Shown here: positions 44,304 to 52,746 of the stretch, piece after piece
Numbering within the stretch: position 1 is the first letter of the stretch
Layout of the letters: every line of letters begins with the position of its first letter
Assembly: GCA_023424395.1 (NCBI GenBank)
Contig: JAFADY010000045.1
Coordinates: 55,661 to 119,660, forward strand
From: Bacteroidota bacterium
Lineage (GTDB): Bacteria > Bacteroidota > Bacteroidia > Bacteroidales > Dysgonomonadaceae
Reading direction: 5' to 3'
Length of the DNA: 64,000 nucleotides
Translations under genes and position numbers: made by a program
Notes under the pieces: generated by a model
Seen by the model: only the letters and a program-made list of their open reading frames with translations
Told to the model about the DNA's origin: nothing
The model's database searches: none

Positions 44304-44881
44304 TTTGAATGGGTTGTAAAGTTGTGTTGCACTATATATTTCCACAAGGGCGCGGCCATGGTAGCTTGAATAAATTCACCGTTTTCCAGCGCCGTTTTCA
44401 TTTCTGCAAACGACAAAAAATGCACAGTGATATCTTCGGAGTCTTCCAAGGCTTGCCCGCATATTTTTTCTACATTTTCCGCTATAAAACAATACGAATA
44501 ATTGTTGTTGGCGCTTGCGTTGGGGGCAACGCGCATAAACTCTGTCCACGTGCCGTTGCCGTACCCGGTTTCTTCCAACAACTCCCTTTTGGCCGAAGCC
44601 AATGGCGATTCGTCCTCTTTCTCACACACTCCCGCGCACAATTCCAGACACGTTTCCTGAATGCCGTGCCGATATTGTTTTACTATAATAAACTGTTTTT
44701 CTTTGGTTATGGCAATGATATTCACCCAATTGGGGTATTCCAGCACATAATATTCGGGGGCGATGTTGCCGTTAGGCAATTCAAGCCGTTCTTTACGCAC
44801 GGTAAGCCAAGGCTCTTTGTGCAGGTATTCGCTTTGGAATACTTTCCACTTTTGGGGTTCGGTTTGAGTAGGCTGAGACAT
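44300..44881 (-). CDS. NUDIX hydrolase (ADP-ribose pyrophosphatase-like)
   Basis: A 193-residue hydrolase of nucleoside diphosphate-linked substrates. The start is the ATG at 44881, since the -7 box at 44907-44900 lies inside the longer open frame (44944). The Nudix box is GVCEKEDESPLASAKRELLEETG, whose core AKRELLEETG is intact; one residue is added in its first loop compared with the consensus. Probably an ADP-ribose-type pyrophosphatase. Coupled to the rhomboid gene downstream. Confidence 0.85.
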   Translation of the reverse strand: MSQPTQTEPQKWKVFQSEYLHKEPWLTVRKERLELPNGNIAPEYYVLEYPNWVNIIAITKEKQFIIVKQYRHGIQETCLELCAGVCEKEDESPLASAKRELLEETGYGNGTWTEFMRVAPNASANNNYSYCFIAENVEKICGQALEDSEDITVHFLSFAEMKTALENGEFIQATMAAPLWKYIVQHNFTTHSK

Positions 44882-44899
44882 ATGTGCTGATTTTTCGGA

Positions 44900-44907
44900 C
44901 AAAGTTA
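44900..44907 (-). promoter_or_regulatory. -7 promoter box deciding the NUDIX start
   Basis: Reads TAACTTTG on the minus strand; predicted transcription start about 12 nt before the ATG at 44881. Confidence 0.55.
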
Positions 44908-45038
44908 CGAATATTATTTGCGCAAGGCTGTAAACCGTTTTCAATTTGTTGGGTATTTCCGTGCAAAACTTTTTTCATTCGTCAATAATTCAACGGTTTT
45001 TTCGTTTCTTTGTAAATCTTTATCTAAAGAAAAACGAA

Positions 45039-46181
45039 ATGAAGCTGTTTTTGGAGTCGCGACAGGCCATAAAATACGTTTTTGTAATAGTTGCCGTTAT
45101 TATCGCTATTACTTCGGTGTTCTTATCCAATAAATTGGTAAAGGAACTCGCTGCCGAAGAACGCAATAAAATAGAGATTTGGACAACCGCCACCCAATTG
45201 TTGGCCACCGGCGACGAAAACACCGATATGAGCCTCGTTTTGCAGATATTACAAAGCAACAATACCATTCCTGTAATTTTATACGATAAAACTACCAAAA
45301 CGTTCACTGCCAACAACATTGAGATTCCCGAAGTAAATTCGGAGGCTTTTTTAGCCAAGAAAATGGAAGAATTCGCCAAAAAACGCGAACCTATACCGTT
45401 GGAAGAACTCGACCAGGTGGTGTATTACGATGATTCCTACACCTTAAAGCAGTTGCAGGTTTACCCGTATGCGCAATTGATCGTGATATCTATTTTTATT
45501 GCGTTGGCCTTTTTCGCGTTAAGCAGTTCGCAGAAAGCGCAACAAAACAAAGTATGGGTAGGCCTTTCCAAAGAAACGGCGCATCAGTTGGGTACGCCTA
45601 TCTCTTCGTTGGTAGCGTGGAAAGAGTATTTGAAATTGAAGAATGTTGATCCTACTTTGGTAGAAGAGATCGACAAAGATGTACATCGGTTGGAGATCAT
45701 CGCCGAAAGATTTTCCAAGATCGGTTCGGTTTCCGATATTAAGCCCGTGCCGTTGCAAGACGTAGTGAAACAGGCTGTGGCTTACCTCGGCAAAAGAATA
45801 TCCAACAAAGTGGAACTGGCTTTCGACTTTCCGGCAGAACCGGCTTTTGTTTCTCTAAACGAATCACTTTTCGGTTGGGTGATCGAGAATTTAACTAAAA
45901 ATGCCGTGGATGCCATGAGCGGACAAGGCACCATTACTTACAGTATTCGCGATAAAGGAAAAAATTATTGCCTGGATGTTACGGATAGCGGCAAAGGTAT
46001 TCCGAAGTCCAAGTTCAAAAGCATTTTCATGCCCGGCTACACCACCAAACAACGCGGGTGGGGACTCGGATTATCGCTTGCGAAGCGAATAGTGGAAACC
46101 TACCACAACGGAAAAATATTCGTGAAACGTTCGGAAATTGGGAAGGGGACTACGTTTCGCGTTTTATTGAAAAAGGCTTAA
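45039..46181 (+). CDS. orphan sensor histidine kinase
   Basis: A 380-residue membrane kinase. Start at the ATG of MKLFLESRQAIKYVF; an in-frame upstream start at 44946 would run through sequence that overlaps the divergent NUDIX leader. Two membrane segments (about residues 11-30 and 146-165) enclose a roughly 115-residue periplasmic region. The H box ETAHQLGTPISSL has the phosphoryl-accepting His182, and the ATPase has the N box ENLTKNAVDAM and G box GWGLGLSLAKRIVE. No HAMP or PAS domain is obvious and no response regulator gene lies nearby, so the partner is unknown. Confidence 0.9.
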   Translation: MKLFLESRQAIKYVFVIVAVIIAITSVFLSNKLVKELAAEERNKIEIWTTATQLLATGDENTDMSLVLQILQSNNTIPVILYDKTTKTFTANNIEIPEVNSEAFLAKKMEEFAKKREPIPLEELDQVVYYDDSYTLKQLQVYPYAQLIVISIFIALAFFALSSSQKAQQNKVWVGLSKETAHQLGTPISSLVAWKEYLKLKNVDPTLVEEIDKDVHRLEIIAERFSKIGSVSDIKPVPLQDVVKQAVAYLGKRISNKVELAFDFPAEPAFVSLNESLFGWVIENLTKNAVDAMSGQGTITYSIRDKGKNYCLDVTDSGKGIPKSKFKSIFMPGYTTKQRGWGLGLSLAKRIVETYHNGKIFVKRSEIGKGTTFRVLLKKA

Positions 46182-46184
46182 ATT

Positions 46185-46841
46185 TTATCCTTTTATAATT
46201 TCTATCTGCGAAGCAGATGCGTATTTTTTTAGTAACTCAACCGAATAATCCACCACTTCTGGTAAACCTTCTTTTCCCGAATATGCATTGATGATCATAA
46301 GTAATCGGGAAGTTTCTGCAGTTATTTTGGTTCTTTCTTCATCGCTGGTGGGCGTGCCTATCCCACCAATGGCGTCCCGATAAACCGGCAAGCCTTCAAT
46401 ATTCAGCAAGCCACGCCCGATGGCTTCGAACTTTTCACCGGCTTCGCCAACGCCAAGCGTTAAGTCTCCTTCTATTTTATCGGCATCGAACCCTCCTATG
46501 GAATATCCGGTTTTCAACGAGATCAAATTAATTAAATCAACCAAAGTGTCTATTTGATACAAGTCAATATTTTTGACAATGCGTCTGCAAAGCGCTTCTG
46601 CCGAGGGCCTGTATCGGTTGGGTTCTTTACCCAATTTTTTATAAGCCTGCCGGGTTGCCGAAATAGTTTTTCGTTTATTTATATCTTCCATATTATGCAA
46701 CCGCCTGAATTGTTGAGAAAAAGCATCAATTTCTTTCCACAAATTTTCGTCGTAAGAGGTGTTCGTAACGCTGCATTCTATAACCGTAAACCTGAAATCG
46801 GGGCAAGCTTTTAGTATCTTATCGCTTATTTTTATTTCCAT
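46185..46841 (-). CDS. B3/B4 tRNA-binding-domain protein
   Basis: A 218-residue protein consisting of the B3/B4 domain found in the phenylalanyl-tRNA synthetase beta subunit, here on its own (NRYRPSAEALCRRIV, LYQIDTLVDLINLISLKTG partly quoted, GGFDADKI, DAIGGIGTPTSDEERT). Stand-alone B3/B4 proteins are usually assigned trans-editing roles on misacylated tRNA or left unassigned. Convergent with the kinase gene, only 3 bases apart. Confidence 0.85.
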   Translation of the reverse strand: MEIKISDKILKACPDFRFTVIECSVTNTSYDENLWKEIDAFSQQFRRLHNMEDINKRKTISATRQAYKKLGKEPNRYRPSAEALCRRIVKNIDLYQIDTLVDLINLISLKTGYSIGGFDADKIEGDLTLGVGEAGEKFEAIGRGLLNIEGLPVYRDAIGGIGTPTSDEERTKITAETSRLLMIINAYSGKEGLPEVVDYSVELLKKYASASQIEIIKG

Positions 46842-46924
46842 TTCCTATAAATTTCACTTTCCTGAAGTAAATTCAAAGATATAATTTATTCTGCAACTCC
46901 TTAGCCATTCAAAAAATATTAATG

Positions 46925-46932
46925 TATATTTG
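46925..46932 (+). promoter_or_regulatory. -7 promoter box for the hexosaminidase gene
   Basis: TATATTTG matches TAnnTTTG; predicted leader about 35 nt. Confidence 0.55.
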
Positions 46933-46972
46933 TAACACACTTTCTCAATCATCAAAAAATACAATATAAAGC

Positions 46973-48883
46973 ATGAAAAAGATTTTTTTATTCCTCACTA
47001 TGGTTTTATTCACATTTTCCGTTTGTGCACAACAAACACAACAAGAACGCAGAATTTCCATTATTCCCGAACCGGTATCGTTGGTAAAAAAAGGAGGGCA
47101 TTTTGTTTTGCCCGACCGCACGGTGATATCCAACAGCGCTTCGCCGGAGATGAAGTTTATAAACGATTTTCTCGTGGAAAAACTCACCACGGCAACCGGA
47201 AAAAAAGTTGAAATTAAACCCAACGATAACTCAGCTCCCATTCAACTCGTACTTAATAAAGCAACGAACAAAGAAATTGGAGATGAAGGTTATACCCTAT
47301 CCGTGGCGGCTAATAAAGTTATCATCAGCGCTAACAAACCCGCAGGGTTATTGTATGGCGCTCAAACGCTTGTGCAACTGTTTCCGCCTCATATAGAAAG
47401 CAACAAGTTACAGGAAAACGTTCCTTGGCAAATTCCTCAAGTTGAAATAGTTGATTACCCGCGAGTGGGCTGGCGAGGAATGATGCTGGATGTATCGCGG
47501 CATTTTTTCACGGTGGATGAAGTGAAAAGCTTTATCGATAACATGATGCGCTATAAATTCAATATGTTTCACTGGCATTTAACGGACGACGAAGGGTGGC
47601 GTATCGAGATAAAAAGCCTTCCAAAACTTACCGAAGTAGGTGCGTGGCGCCCCGAACAAATCGGAAGATTCGGTACTTTCTCCAAGCCCGATCCAGATGC
47701 GCCTAAAAATTACGGAGGATTTTATACCCAAGATCAAATTCGTGAAATCGTGCAATACGCCAAGGAACGCAACATTCAGGTAATGCCCGAAATTGATGTG
47801 CCGGGGCATAGCTCTGCCGCGCTGGCCGCTTATCCCGAACTTTCCTGTTTCCCCAACAGCGGCGACCATTTTGTTAGAACCGGCGCTCCTTTTCTTGATT
47901 GGAGTACAGGCGGACGGCCTGCTGCCATATACGAAAACACCCTTTGTCCGGCCAATGAAAATGTTTATGAATTCATGGAAAAAGTAATAACGGAAGTTGC
48001 GCAGCTTTTCCCTTTCGAATATATCCATACCGGAGGCGACGAAGCGCCTTACACTTTTTGGGAAAAAAGCCCGGCCGTGAAACAACTCATGCAAAGAGAA
48101 GGAATTAAAAATATGGCGGGAGTTCAATCGTATTTCGGTAAACGTGTCGAAAAAATCATTTTATCCAAAGGGAAAAAGATGATGGGCTGGGACGAAATCC
48201 TTGAAGGCGGCATTGAGCCGACAACTGCCTTGATGAGTTGGAGAGGAATTAAGTACGGGATCGAAGCTTCCAAATCGGGGCATTACGTTGTAATGTCGCC
48301 CACCACTTTTGTTTATATCGATTATATGCAAGGCGATGTTTCCACCGAACCGCATGTGTACGCCTCGTTGCGATTGGATCAAACTTATAAATTCGACCCG
48401 ATCCCCGAAGGTGCGGATGCAAATTTCATCCTTGGCGGACAAGCCAATTTATGGACGGAGCAAATTTACAATATGCGTCAGGCAGAATATATGACCTGGC
48501 CGCGCGGCCTCGCTGTGGCCGAAGCGGTTTGGTCGCCGAAGGCGAAAAAAGACTGGGATAATTTTGTTTCTAAAACCGAAGATCATTTTGCAAGGTTCGA
48601 TTACGCTCAAACAAAGTATTCTCCGGCAATTTACGATCCCGTAGTGAAGGTCAGTCGTGAAGGGGACAAATATTTCGTGGAACTAACCCCTGAAATTAAA
48701 GGTCTTGATATTTACACCAGTTTCGACAATTCTGAGCCTGATAATTTCTACCCGAAGTATACAAAACCGCAATTAATTCCGAATGACGCTCGCTTGATGC
48801 GCATTATCACCTATCGGGGAGATAAACCCATTGGGAGGTTGATGAGTATTTCGGTAGAAGATCTGAAAAAACGAGTGAGATAA
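46973..48883 (+). CDS. beta-N-acetylhexosaminidase (GH20)
   Basis: A 636-residue exported glycoside hydrolase that removes terminal beta-linked GlcNAc or GalNAc. Signal peptide at 1-20 (FSVCAQ), an N-terminal GH20b domain, then the catalytic barrel with RGMMLDVSRHFF, MFHWHLTDDEGWRIEIK and the Asp356-Glu357 pair in HTGGDEAPY; substrate-assisted catalysis is expected. The C-terminus carries a short extra domain. No type IX sorting domain is visible, so it is probably periplasmic. Followed closely by the rplY promoter. Confidence 0.93.
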   Translation: MKKIFLFLTMVLFTFSVCAQQTQQERRISIIPEPVSLVKKGGHFVLPDRTVISNSASPEMKFINDFLVEKLTTATGKKVEIKPNDNSAPIQLVLNKATNKEIGDEGYTLSVAANKVIISANKPAGLLYGAQTLVQLFPPHIESNKLQENVPWQIPQVEIVDYPRVGWRGMMLDVSRHFFTVDEVKSFIDNMMRYKFNMFHWHLTDDEGWRIEIKSLPKLTEVGAWRPEQIGRFGTFSKPDPDAPKNYGGFYTQDQIREIVQYAKERNIQVMPEIDVPGHSSAALAAYPELSCFPNSGDHFVRTGAPFLDWSTGGRPAAIYENTLCPANENVYEFMEKVITEVAQLFPFEYIHTGGDEAPYTFWEKSPAVKQLMQREGIKNMAGVQSYFGKRVEKIILSKGKKMMGWDEILEGGIEPTTALMSWRGIKYGIEASKSGHYVVMSPTTFVYIDYMQGDVSTEPHVYASLRLDQTYKFDPIPEGADANFILGGQANLWTEQIYNMRQAEYMTWPRGLAVAEAVWSPKAKKDWDNFVSKTEDHFARFDYAQTKYSPAIYDPVVKVSREGDKYFVELTPEIKGLDIYTSFDNSEPDNFYPKYTKPQLIPNDARLMRIITYRGDKPIGRLMSISVEDLKKRVR

Positions 48884-48886
48884 TGG

Positions 48887-48917
48887 TTGCACAATAAAAA
48901 GAAAATCACTACCTTTG
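48887..48917 (+). promoter_or_regulatory. promoter for rplY (-33 and -7)
   Basis: TTG at 48887-48889 and TACCTTTG at 48910-48917, 20 bases apart. Predicted leader about 75 nt. Confidence 0.65.
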
Positions 48918-48997
48918 CGCCGCTTTTTGAAAGCTCCCGTGTGATGGGAAATTTAGGGAAGCATCCTTTATTTTGAGTAACACAAAAAATTAAAAAA

Positions 48998-49585
48998 ATG
49001 AAAACGTACGAATTAAAAGGCGAGATCAGAGAAGATTTCGGAAAAAAGGCGGCGAGAAGTTTCCGCAGCGAAGGACTTATTCCGTGTGTAATTTACGGCG
49101 GACATGGCGAGGAGAACGTGAATTTTGTCGTGAAAACAGGCGATGTTCGCAACCTGATTTACACGCCGGAAGTATTTTTGGTAAATCTTGATTTTGGTAA
49201 AAAGAAATTGCAGGCCATTTTGAAAGATATTCAATTTCATCCTGTAAAAGATACCATTCTTCATATCGATTTCTTGCATGTATTCGAAAAAGTTCCTGTA
49301 GTTATTGAAATTCCTGTTCGTTTGGTTGGGTTGGCCGCCGGTGTGCGCGCAGGGGGTAAACTTTCGCTGGACAGACGCAAACTGAAAGTGAAAGCGCTTG
49401 CCAATAAACTACCCGAAGAATTGGTGATAAACGTAGAAAAATTGGAATTAGGAAAATCTATTCAGGTTGGAGAATTGGAATTCGAAGGCCTCGAAATGCT
49501 TGATGCTAAAAACGCCGTTGTTGCACGCGTTCAATTAACACGCGCCGCAAGAGGAGCTGCTGCAAAAGCGGGCCCTGAAAAATAA
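48998..49585 (+). CDS. rplY: 50S ribosomal protein L25/general stress protein Ctc
   Basis: A 195-residue long-form L25 that binds 5S rRNA. The N-terminal L25 domain (GEIREDFGKKAARSFRSEGLIPCVIYGG, quoted in part as FGKKAARSFRSEGLIP) is followed by the C-terminal TL5/CTC domain and an alanine-rich tail. Six bases before pth, a conserved neighbour pair. Confidence 0.96.
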   Translation: MKTYELKGEIREDFGKKAARSFRSEGLIPCVIYGGHGEENVNFVVKTGDVRNLIYTPEVFLVNLDFGKKKLQAILKDIQFHPVKDTILHIDFLHVFEKVPVVIEIPVRLVGLAAGVRAGGKLSLDRRKLKVKALANKLPEELVINVEKLELGKSIQVGELEFEGLEMLDAKNAVVARVQLTRAARGAAAKAGPEK

Positions 49586-49590
49586 ATTTT

Positions 49591-50151
49591 ATGAAATATT
49601 TGATTGTGGGTTTGGGAAATATCGGCCCTGCGTACGAAAACACCCGCCACAACATAGGTTTTATGATATTGGACGCTCTTGCAAAGGCGTCCAATGTCGT
49701 TTTTGAGGACAAACGTTACGGTTTTGTGGCTGAAATGCGGTTGCGAAACAAACAACTTGTGCTGCTCAAACCCTCCACATTTATGAATTTGAGCGGAAAC
49801 GCTGTGCGTTATTGGCTGCAAAAAGAGAAGATCGAGAATGAAAATCTGCTTGTTGTGGTCGATGATTTGGCTTTGCCTTTCGGCACGCTTCGTTTGAAAT
49901 CCAAAGGCAGCGATGCCGGGCACAACGGATTAAAGCACATTCAGGATTTAATCGGGCAAAATTACGCACGTCTGCGTTTTGGAATTGGAAGCGATTTTCC
50001 GCGCGGAGCGCAGGTAGATTATGTGTTGGATGATTTCTCGGATGAGGAAAAACAGCAACTTCCCGAGAGGATCGAAACCTCGGTGGATATTATTCGCAGC
50101 TTCTGTTTGGCAGGCGTGAATATTACGATGAATCAGTATAATAATAAGTAG
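49591..50151 (+). CDS. pth: peptidyl-tRNA hydrolase
   Basis: A 186-residue esterase that releases peptides from stalled peptidyl-tRNA. The catalytic His20 lies in NTRHNIGF, and the family motifs KPSTFMNLSG, VVVDDLALPFG and GSDAGHNGLKHI are intact. Co-transcribed with rplY. Confidence 0.97.
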   Translation: MKYLIVGLGNIGPAYENTRHNIGFMILDALAKASNVVFEDKRYGFVAEMRLRNKQLVLLKPSTFMNLSGNAVRYWLQKEKIENENLLVVVDDLALPFGTLRLKSKGSDAGHNGLKHIQDLIGQNYARLRFGIGSDFPRGAQVDYVLDDFSDEEKQQLPERIETSVDIIRSFCLAGVNITMNQYNNK

Positions 50152-50156
50152 AGCCA

Positions 50157-50250
50157 AGAACCAAGACCTTTCTGAGACAGATTGTTAGACTTTAAGACAT
50201 TCAGTTTTGTCCGTTCATCTAAAAGTCTATTGTCTATCTATCTTGGTTCT
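50157..50250. repeat. nested inverted word repeats between pth and the S4-domain gene
   Basis: AGAACCAAGA (50157-50166) pairs with TCTTGGTTCT (50241-50250), and inside it TAGACTTT (50186-50193) pairs with AAAGTCTA (50222-50229). Related short words (AGTCTATTGTCTATC) fill the right side. It lies between genes on the same strand. Confidence 0.7.
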
Positions 50251-50261
50251 GCAAAGAAAAA

Positions 50262-50666
50262 ATGGACGAAGTTAGAATCGATAAATGGTTGTGCGCGGTG
50301 CGGATTTTTAAAACGCGCAGTATAGCGACAGATGCTTGCAAGAAAGGGCGTGTGATGATGGATAATGTATCGGTTAAACCGTCGCGGAATGTTCGTGTAG
50401 GCGAGGTAGTTCAGGTAAAAAAACCACCGATCACTTTTTCGTTTAAAATACTCGATTTAGCCGACAAACGAATGGGCGCTAAACTTGTTCCGCAATTTAT
50501 GGAGAATATCACACCTCCCGAACAATACGAATTGCTGGAATTAAATAAAATAAGCGGATTTGTCGATCGTCAGCGCGGAACCGGGCGCCCAACGAAAAAA
50601 GAGCGTCGCGATTTGGAACAGTTTACCGATGCTTTCGATTTCGACGAGTTTGACTGGGATGAATAA
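50262..50666 (+). CDS. S4-domain RNA-binding protein (Hsp15-like)
   Basis: A 134-residue protein with an N-terminal S4 domain (RIDKWLCAVRIFKTRSIATDACKKGRVMM, quoted in part as RIDKWLCAVRIFKTRS) and a basic-then-acidic C-terminus. Hsp15-type proteins bind free 50S subunits carrying nascent chains, which fits the nearby pth and rplY genes. Confidence 0.9.
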   Translation: MDEVRIDKWLCAVRIFKTRSIATDACKKGRVMMDNVSVKPSRNVRVGEVVQVKKPPITFSFKILDLADKRMGAKLVPQFMENITPPEQYELLELNKISGFVDRQRGTGRPTKKERRDLEQFTDAFDFDEFDWDE

Positions 50667-50669
50667 ATC

Positions 50670-50709
50670 AAACTGAGGGTTTCATTAACGTGAAGCCCTC
50701 AGTTTCTTT
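50670..50709. terminator. terminator overlapping the end of comB
   Basis: AAACTGAGGG (50670-50679) pairs perfectly with CCCTCAGTTT (50696-50705), followed by TCTTTG. The right arm encodes the last codons of comB on the other strand (stop at 50685-50687), so one hairpin serves both convergent genes. Confidence 0.75.
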
Positions 50710-51401
50710 GTAATTTTATCATATACCGGTACAACCGAAACCGTGTTTTGCCGAAGGCAATATTCCGCATCATTTTCCACGCCATTAGTAACAAGCCGAT
50801 GATAATGCTCGGTGTTTTTCAGGTATTCTAATGGATCGTTTTTAGCTGTTTCCCATAACTCAATGGCTATTCTTACGGCGTCCGATTCAAAAACCACATC
50901 TGTTTTCTCCGAAAGCTTTTCTACAAAAGCGCCTCCAAATAACGTATCCTCCACGTTTACCCGATTATTCCATCCCGCACAGAGAACAACTATTCTTTCA
51001 CTAATTTCACAACATTTCTCCACCAAAACATCCATATTCGAAAAAGTTCCGATAAATAGATGCTTCGCATTTTTTGCGGCTTCAAGGGCTTGCGTGCCAT
51101 TGGTGGTTGTGAAAACAACTTTCCGTCCAGAAACTTTTTCGCTCGCGTAATCGAACGGAGAATTGCCGAAATCGGCAAAATCGCATTTCTGTGTTTTCCG
51201 TTCAGCGCCTACCAAAAAACCATCAAATTTATATCGTTTGGCTTCTTCGATATCGGCAACGGGAATAATTGCGCTCGCGCCATTGGCTAACGCCGCACAC
51301 ATGGTTGCCGATGCGCGGAATACATCCACCACAATTACCGTGTCGTTATCTTTCGCATAAAAAGGGTATAGGACAGGAGAAAGGCAAATATCTATCGTCA
51401 T
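50685..51401 (-). CDS. comB: 2-phosphosulfolactate phosphatase family protein
   Basis: A 238-residue phosphatase of the ComB family (VVVDVFRASATMCAALANGA, NSPFDYASEKVSGRKVVFTTTNGTQAL and VLCAGWNN, each partly quoted). In archaea it acts in coenzyme M synthesis; many Bacteroidota keep comB without the rest of that pathway, and its substrate there is unsettled (sulfolactate metabolism is suspected). Divergent from maf, with overlapping promoter space. Confidence 0.9.
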   Translation of the reverse strand: MTIDICLSPVLYPFYAKDNDTVIVVDVFRASATMCAALANGASAIIPVADIEEAKRYKFDGFLVGAERKTQKCDFADFGNSPFDYASEKVSGRKVVFTTTNGTQALEAAKNAKHLFIGTFSNMDVLVEKCCEISERIVVLCAGWNNRVNVEDTLFGGAFVEKLSEKTDVVFESDAVRIAIELWETAKNDPLEYLKNTEHYHRLVTNGVENDAEYCLRQNTVSVVPVYDKITKKLRASR

Positions 51402-51419
51402 ACAATAATCAGTTTATCG

Positions 51420-51427
51420 CAAATTTA
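51420..51427 (-). promoter_or_regulatory. -7 promoter box for comB
   Basis: Reads TAAATTTG on the minus strand; predicted start about 12 nt before the comB ATG. Confidence 0.5.
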
Positions 51428-51448
51428 CAAAAAACAAAGTTTGTTTAG

Positions 51449-51456
51449 TAACTTTG
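51449..51456 (+). promoter_or_regulatory. -7 promoter box deciding the maf start
   Basis: TAACTTTG matches TAnnTTTG. An in-frame TTG (51454) is inside this box, so the ATG at 51469 is the start; the leader would be only about 6 nt. Confidence 0.55.
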
Positions 51457-51468
51457 TCAAAAATAACT

Positions 51469-52065
51469 ATGCAAGCATTAAAATACAAAATAATTCTCGC
51501 TTCCAACTCGCCGCGCCGAAAAGAACTACTCTCCGGCATTGACATAGCTTACGAAGTGAAAACGCTTCGCGATATAGACGAATCCTATCCCGAAGAATTG
51601 CCTAACGAAAAGGTTGCGGAGTTCCTCGCTCAAAAAAAAGCATCGGCTTACGCCGATATTTTAACGAATGAAACATTGCTCATCACCGCCGACACGGTGG
51701 TTATTCTGAACGATGAAATCCTCGGAAAACCCATCGATAAATCCGACGCGAAAGCGATGCTAAAAAAATTGTCCGATAACACGCATCGGGTGATAACGGG
51801 CGTTTGCTTGACTTCCAAAGAAAAGCAAATCTGTTTTTCCGATACGGCTTTCGTTACCTTCGGTAAGCTATTGGATGAAGAGATCGAGTATTACGTGGAA
51901 AAATACAACCCCATGGACAAAGCCGGCGCCTACGGCGTGCAAGAATGGATTGGCTATGTTGCTGTTGAGCGTATCGAAGGTTCGTATTTTAACGTGATGG
52001 GATTGCCTATTTATCAGGTGTATAAAGAACTTACTTCGAGTTTCGGGGGAGGTTTTTCGGATTAA
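51469..52065 (+). CDS. maf: Maf family nucleotide pyrophosphatase
   Basis: A 198-residue house-cleaning enzyme that hydrolyses non-canonical or modified nucleoside triphosphates (dTTP/UTP branch is likely). Motifs ASNSPRRKELL, LITADTVV and DKAGAYGVQEW are intact. The very short leader is described under its promoter. Confidence 0.93.
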   Translation: MQALKYKIILASNSPRRKELLSGIDIAYEVKTLRDIDESYPEELPNEKVAEFLAQKKASAYADILTNETLLITADTVVILNDEILGKPIDKSDAKAMLKKLSDNTHRVITGVCLTSKEKQICFSDTAFVTFGKLLDEEIEYYVEKYNPMDKAGAYGVQEWIGYVAVERIEGSYFNVMGLPIYQVYKELTSSFGGGFSD

Positions 52066-52071
52066 AGATTA

Positions 52072-52419
52072 TTACTTACTCTTCAATTTTAAAATTTCAA
52101 AACATCCTAAATTAGCATCTTCTGCAAATTTTTCGAGTTCTTGCGAGTGATTTATTAAAATATCTGCAATTTCTTTTGTTTTTAGGTTTCCTGTACGAAT
52201 CCAAATTATTTTTGGTGGAAATCCATAAAGAGAATTTAAATTATCAAAATCAGAATCCTGAGTTACTATTATAAAACCATGCTTCTTGGCATATTCCCAA
52301 ACCTCGAAATCACGGGCATTTATAAGCTTTTCAAACTTAAGTGTTGTTGAACCCAAAACCGTATCTGAAAGAAAATTCAGAATTTTGTGCGAAATATTTT
52401 GGTCAAACAAAAGTTTCAT
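52072..52419 (-). CDS. DUF5615 PIN-like toxin
   Basis: A 115-residue protein with the DUF5615/Mut7-C-type PIN-like core: KLLFDQNIS at the start and IIVTQDSDFDNL later carry the acidic residues expected for metal binding. It overlaps the upstream DUF433 gene by 4 bases (ATGA), the usual antitoxin-then-toxin order. Probably a ribonuclease toxin; activity is inferred. Confidence 0.87.
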   Translation of the reverse strand: MKLLFDQNISHKILNFLSDTVLGSTTLKFEKLINARDFEVWEYAKKHGFIIVTQDSDFDNLNSLYGFPPKIIWIRTGNLKTKEIADILINHSQELEKFAEDANLGCFEILKLKSK

Positions 52420-52643
52420 ACCGCCATTTGATACGTTTTGTTCTCTCTGTCAGCAGCATAACTTAATGCTGCATATATATCAGTCTCGGTTAGTTCATCG
52501 AAATCCGACAAGATTTCAGGTATAGTCATTCCCGAAGCAAGCCATCCGAGAATATCGCCAACGGTTATCCGCATTCCCCTAATGGTAGGTTTGCCGCCGC
52601 GTTTGCCGGGTTCAATAGTAATAATTTCTTTATAATCAGTCAT
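52416..52643 (-). CDS. DUF433 antitoxin
   Basis: A 75-residue protein starting at the ATG of MTDYKEIITIEPGKRGGKP; an upstream TTG (52664) is less likely. The DUF433 winged-helix core is GGKPTIRGMRITVGDILGWL followed by EILSDFDELTETDIYAALSYA, quoted in part. Paired with the DUF5615 gene; it should bind DNA and neutralise the toxin. Confidence 0.88.
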   Translation of the reverse strand: MTDYKEIITIEPGKRGGKPTIRGMRITVGDILGWLASGMTIPEILSDFDELTETDIYAALSYAADRENKTYQMAV

Positions 52644-52700
52644 CTCGAAAATATTTTTCGGCAATTTACATCATTTTTTCTAATCTGCAAAAAAAATCCC

Positions 52701-52708
52701 TACATTTG
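52701..52708 (+). promoter_or_regulatory. -7 promoter box for the aspartate kinase gene
   Basis: TACATTTG matches TAnnTTTG; predicted leader about 33 nt, consisting of word repeats. Confidence 0.6.
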
Positions 52709-52743
52709 CAATCGTAAATCAAAAATCGTAACTCGTAAATTAT
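52705..52743. repeat. word-repeat island in the aspartate kinase leader
   Basis: Repeats of ATCGTAA, AAATC and CTCGTAAATTA between the promoter box and the start codon. It resembles the island at 5618-5649. Confidence 0.5.
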
Positions 52744-52746
52744 AAA

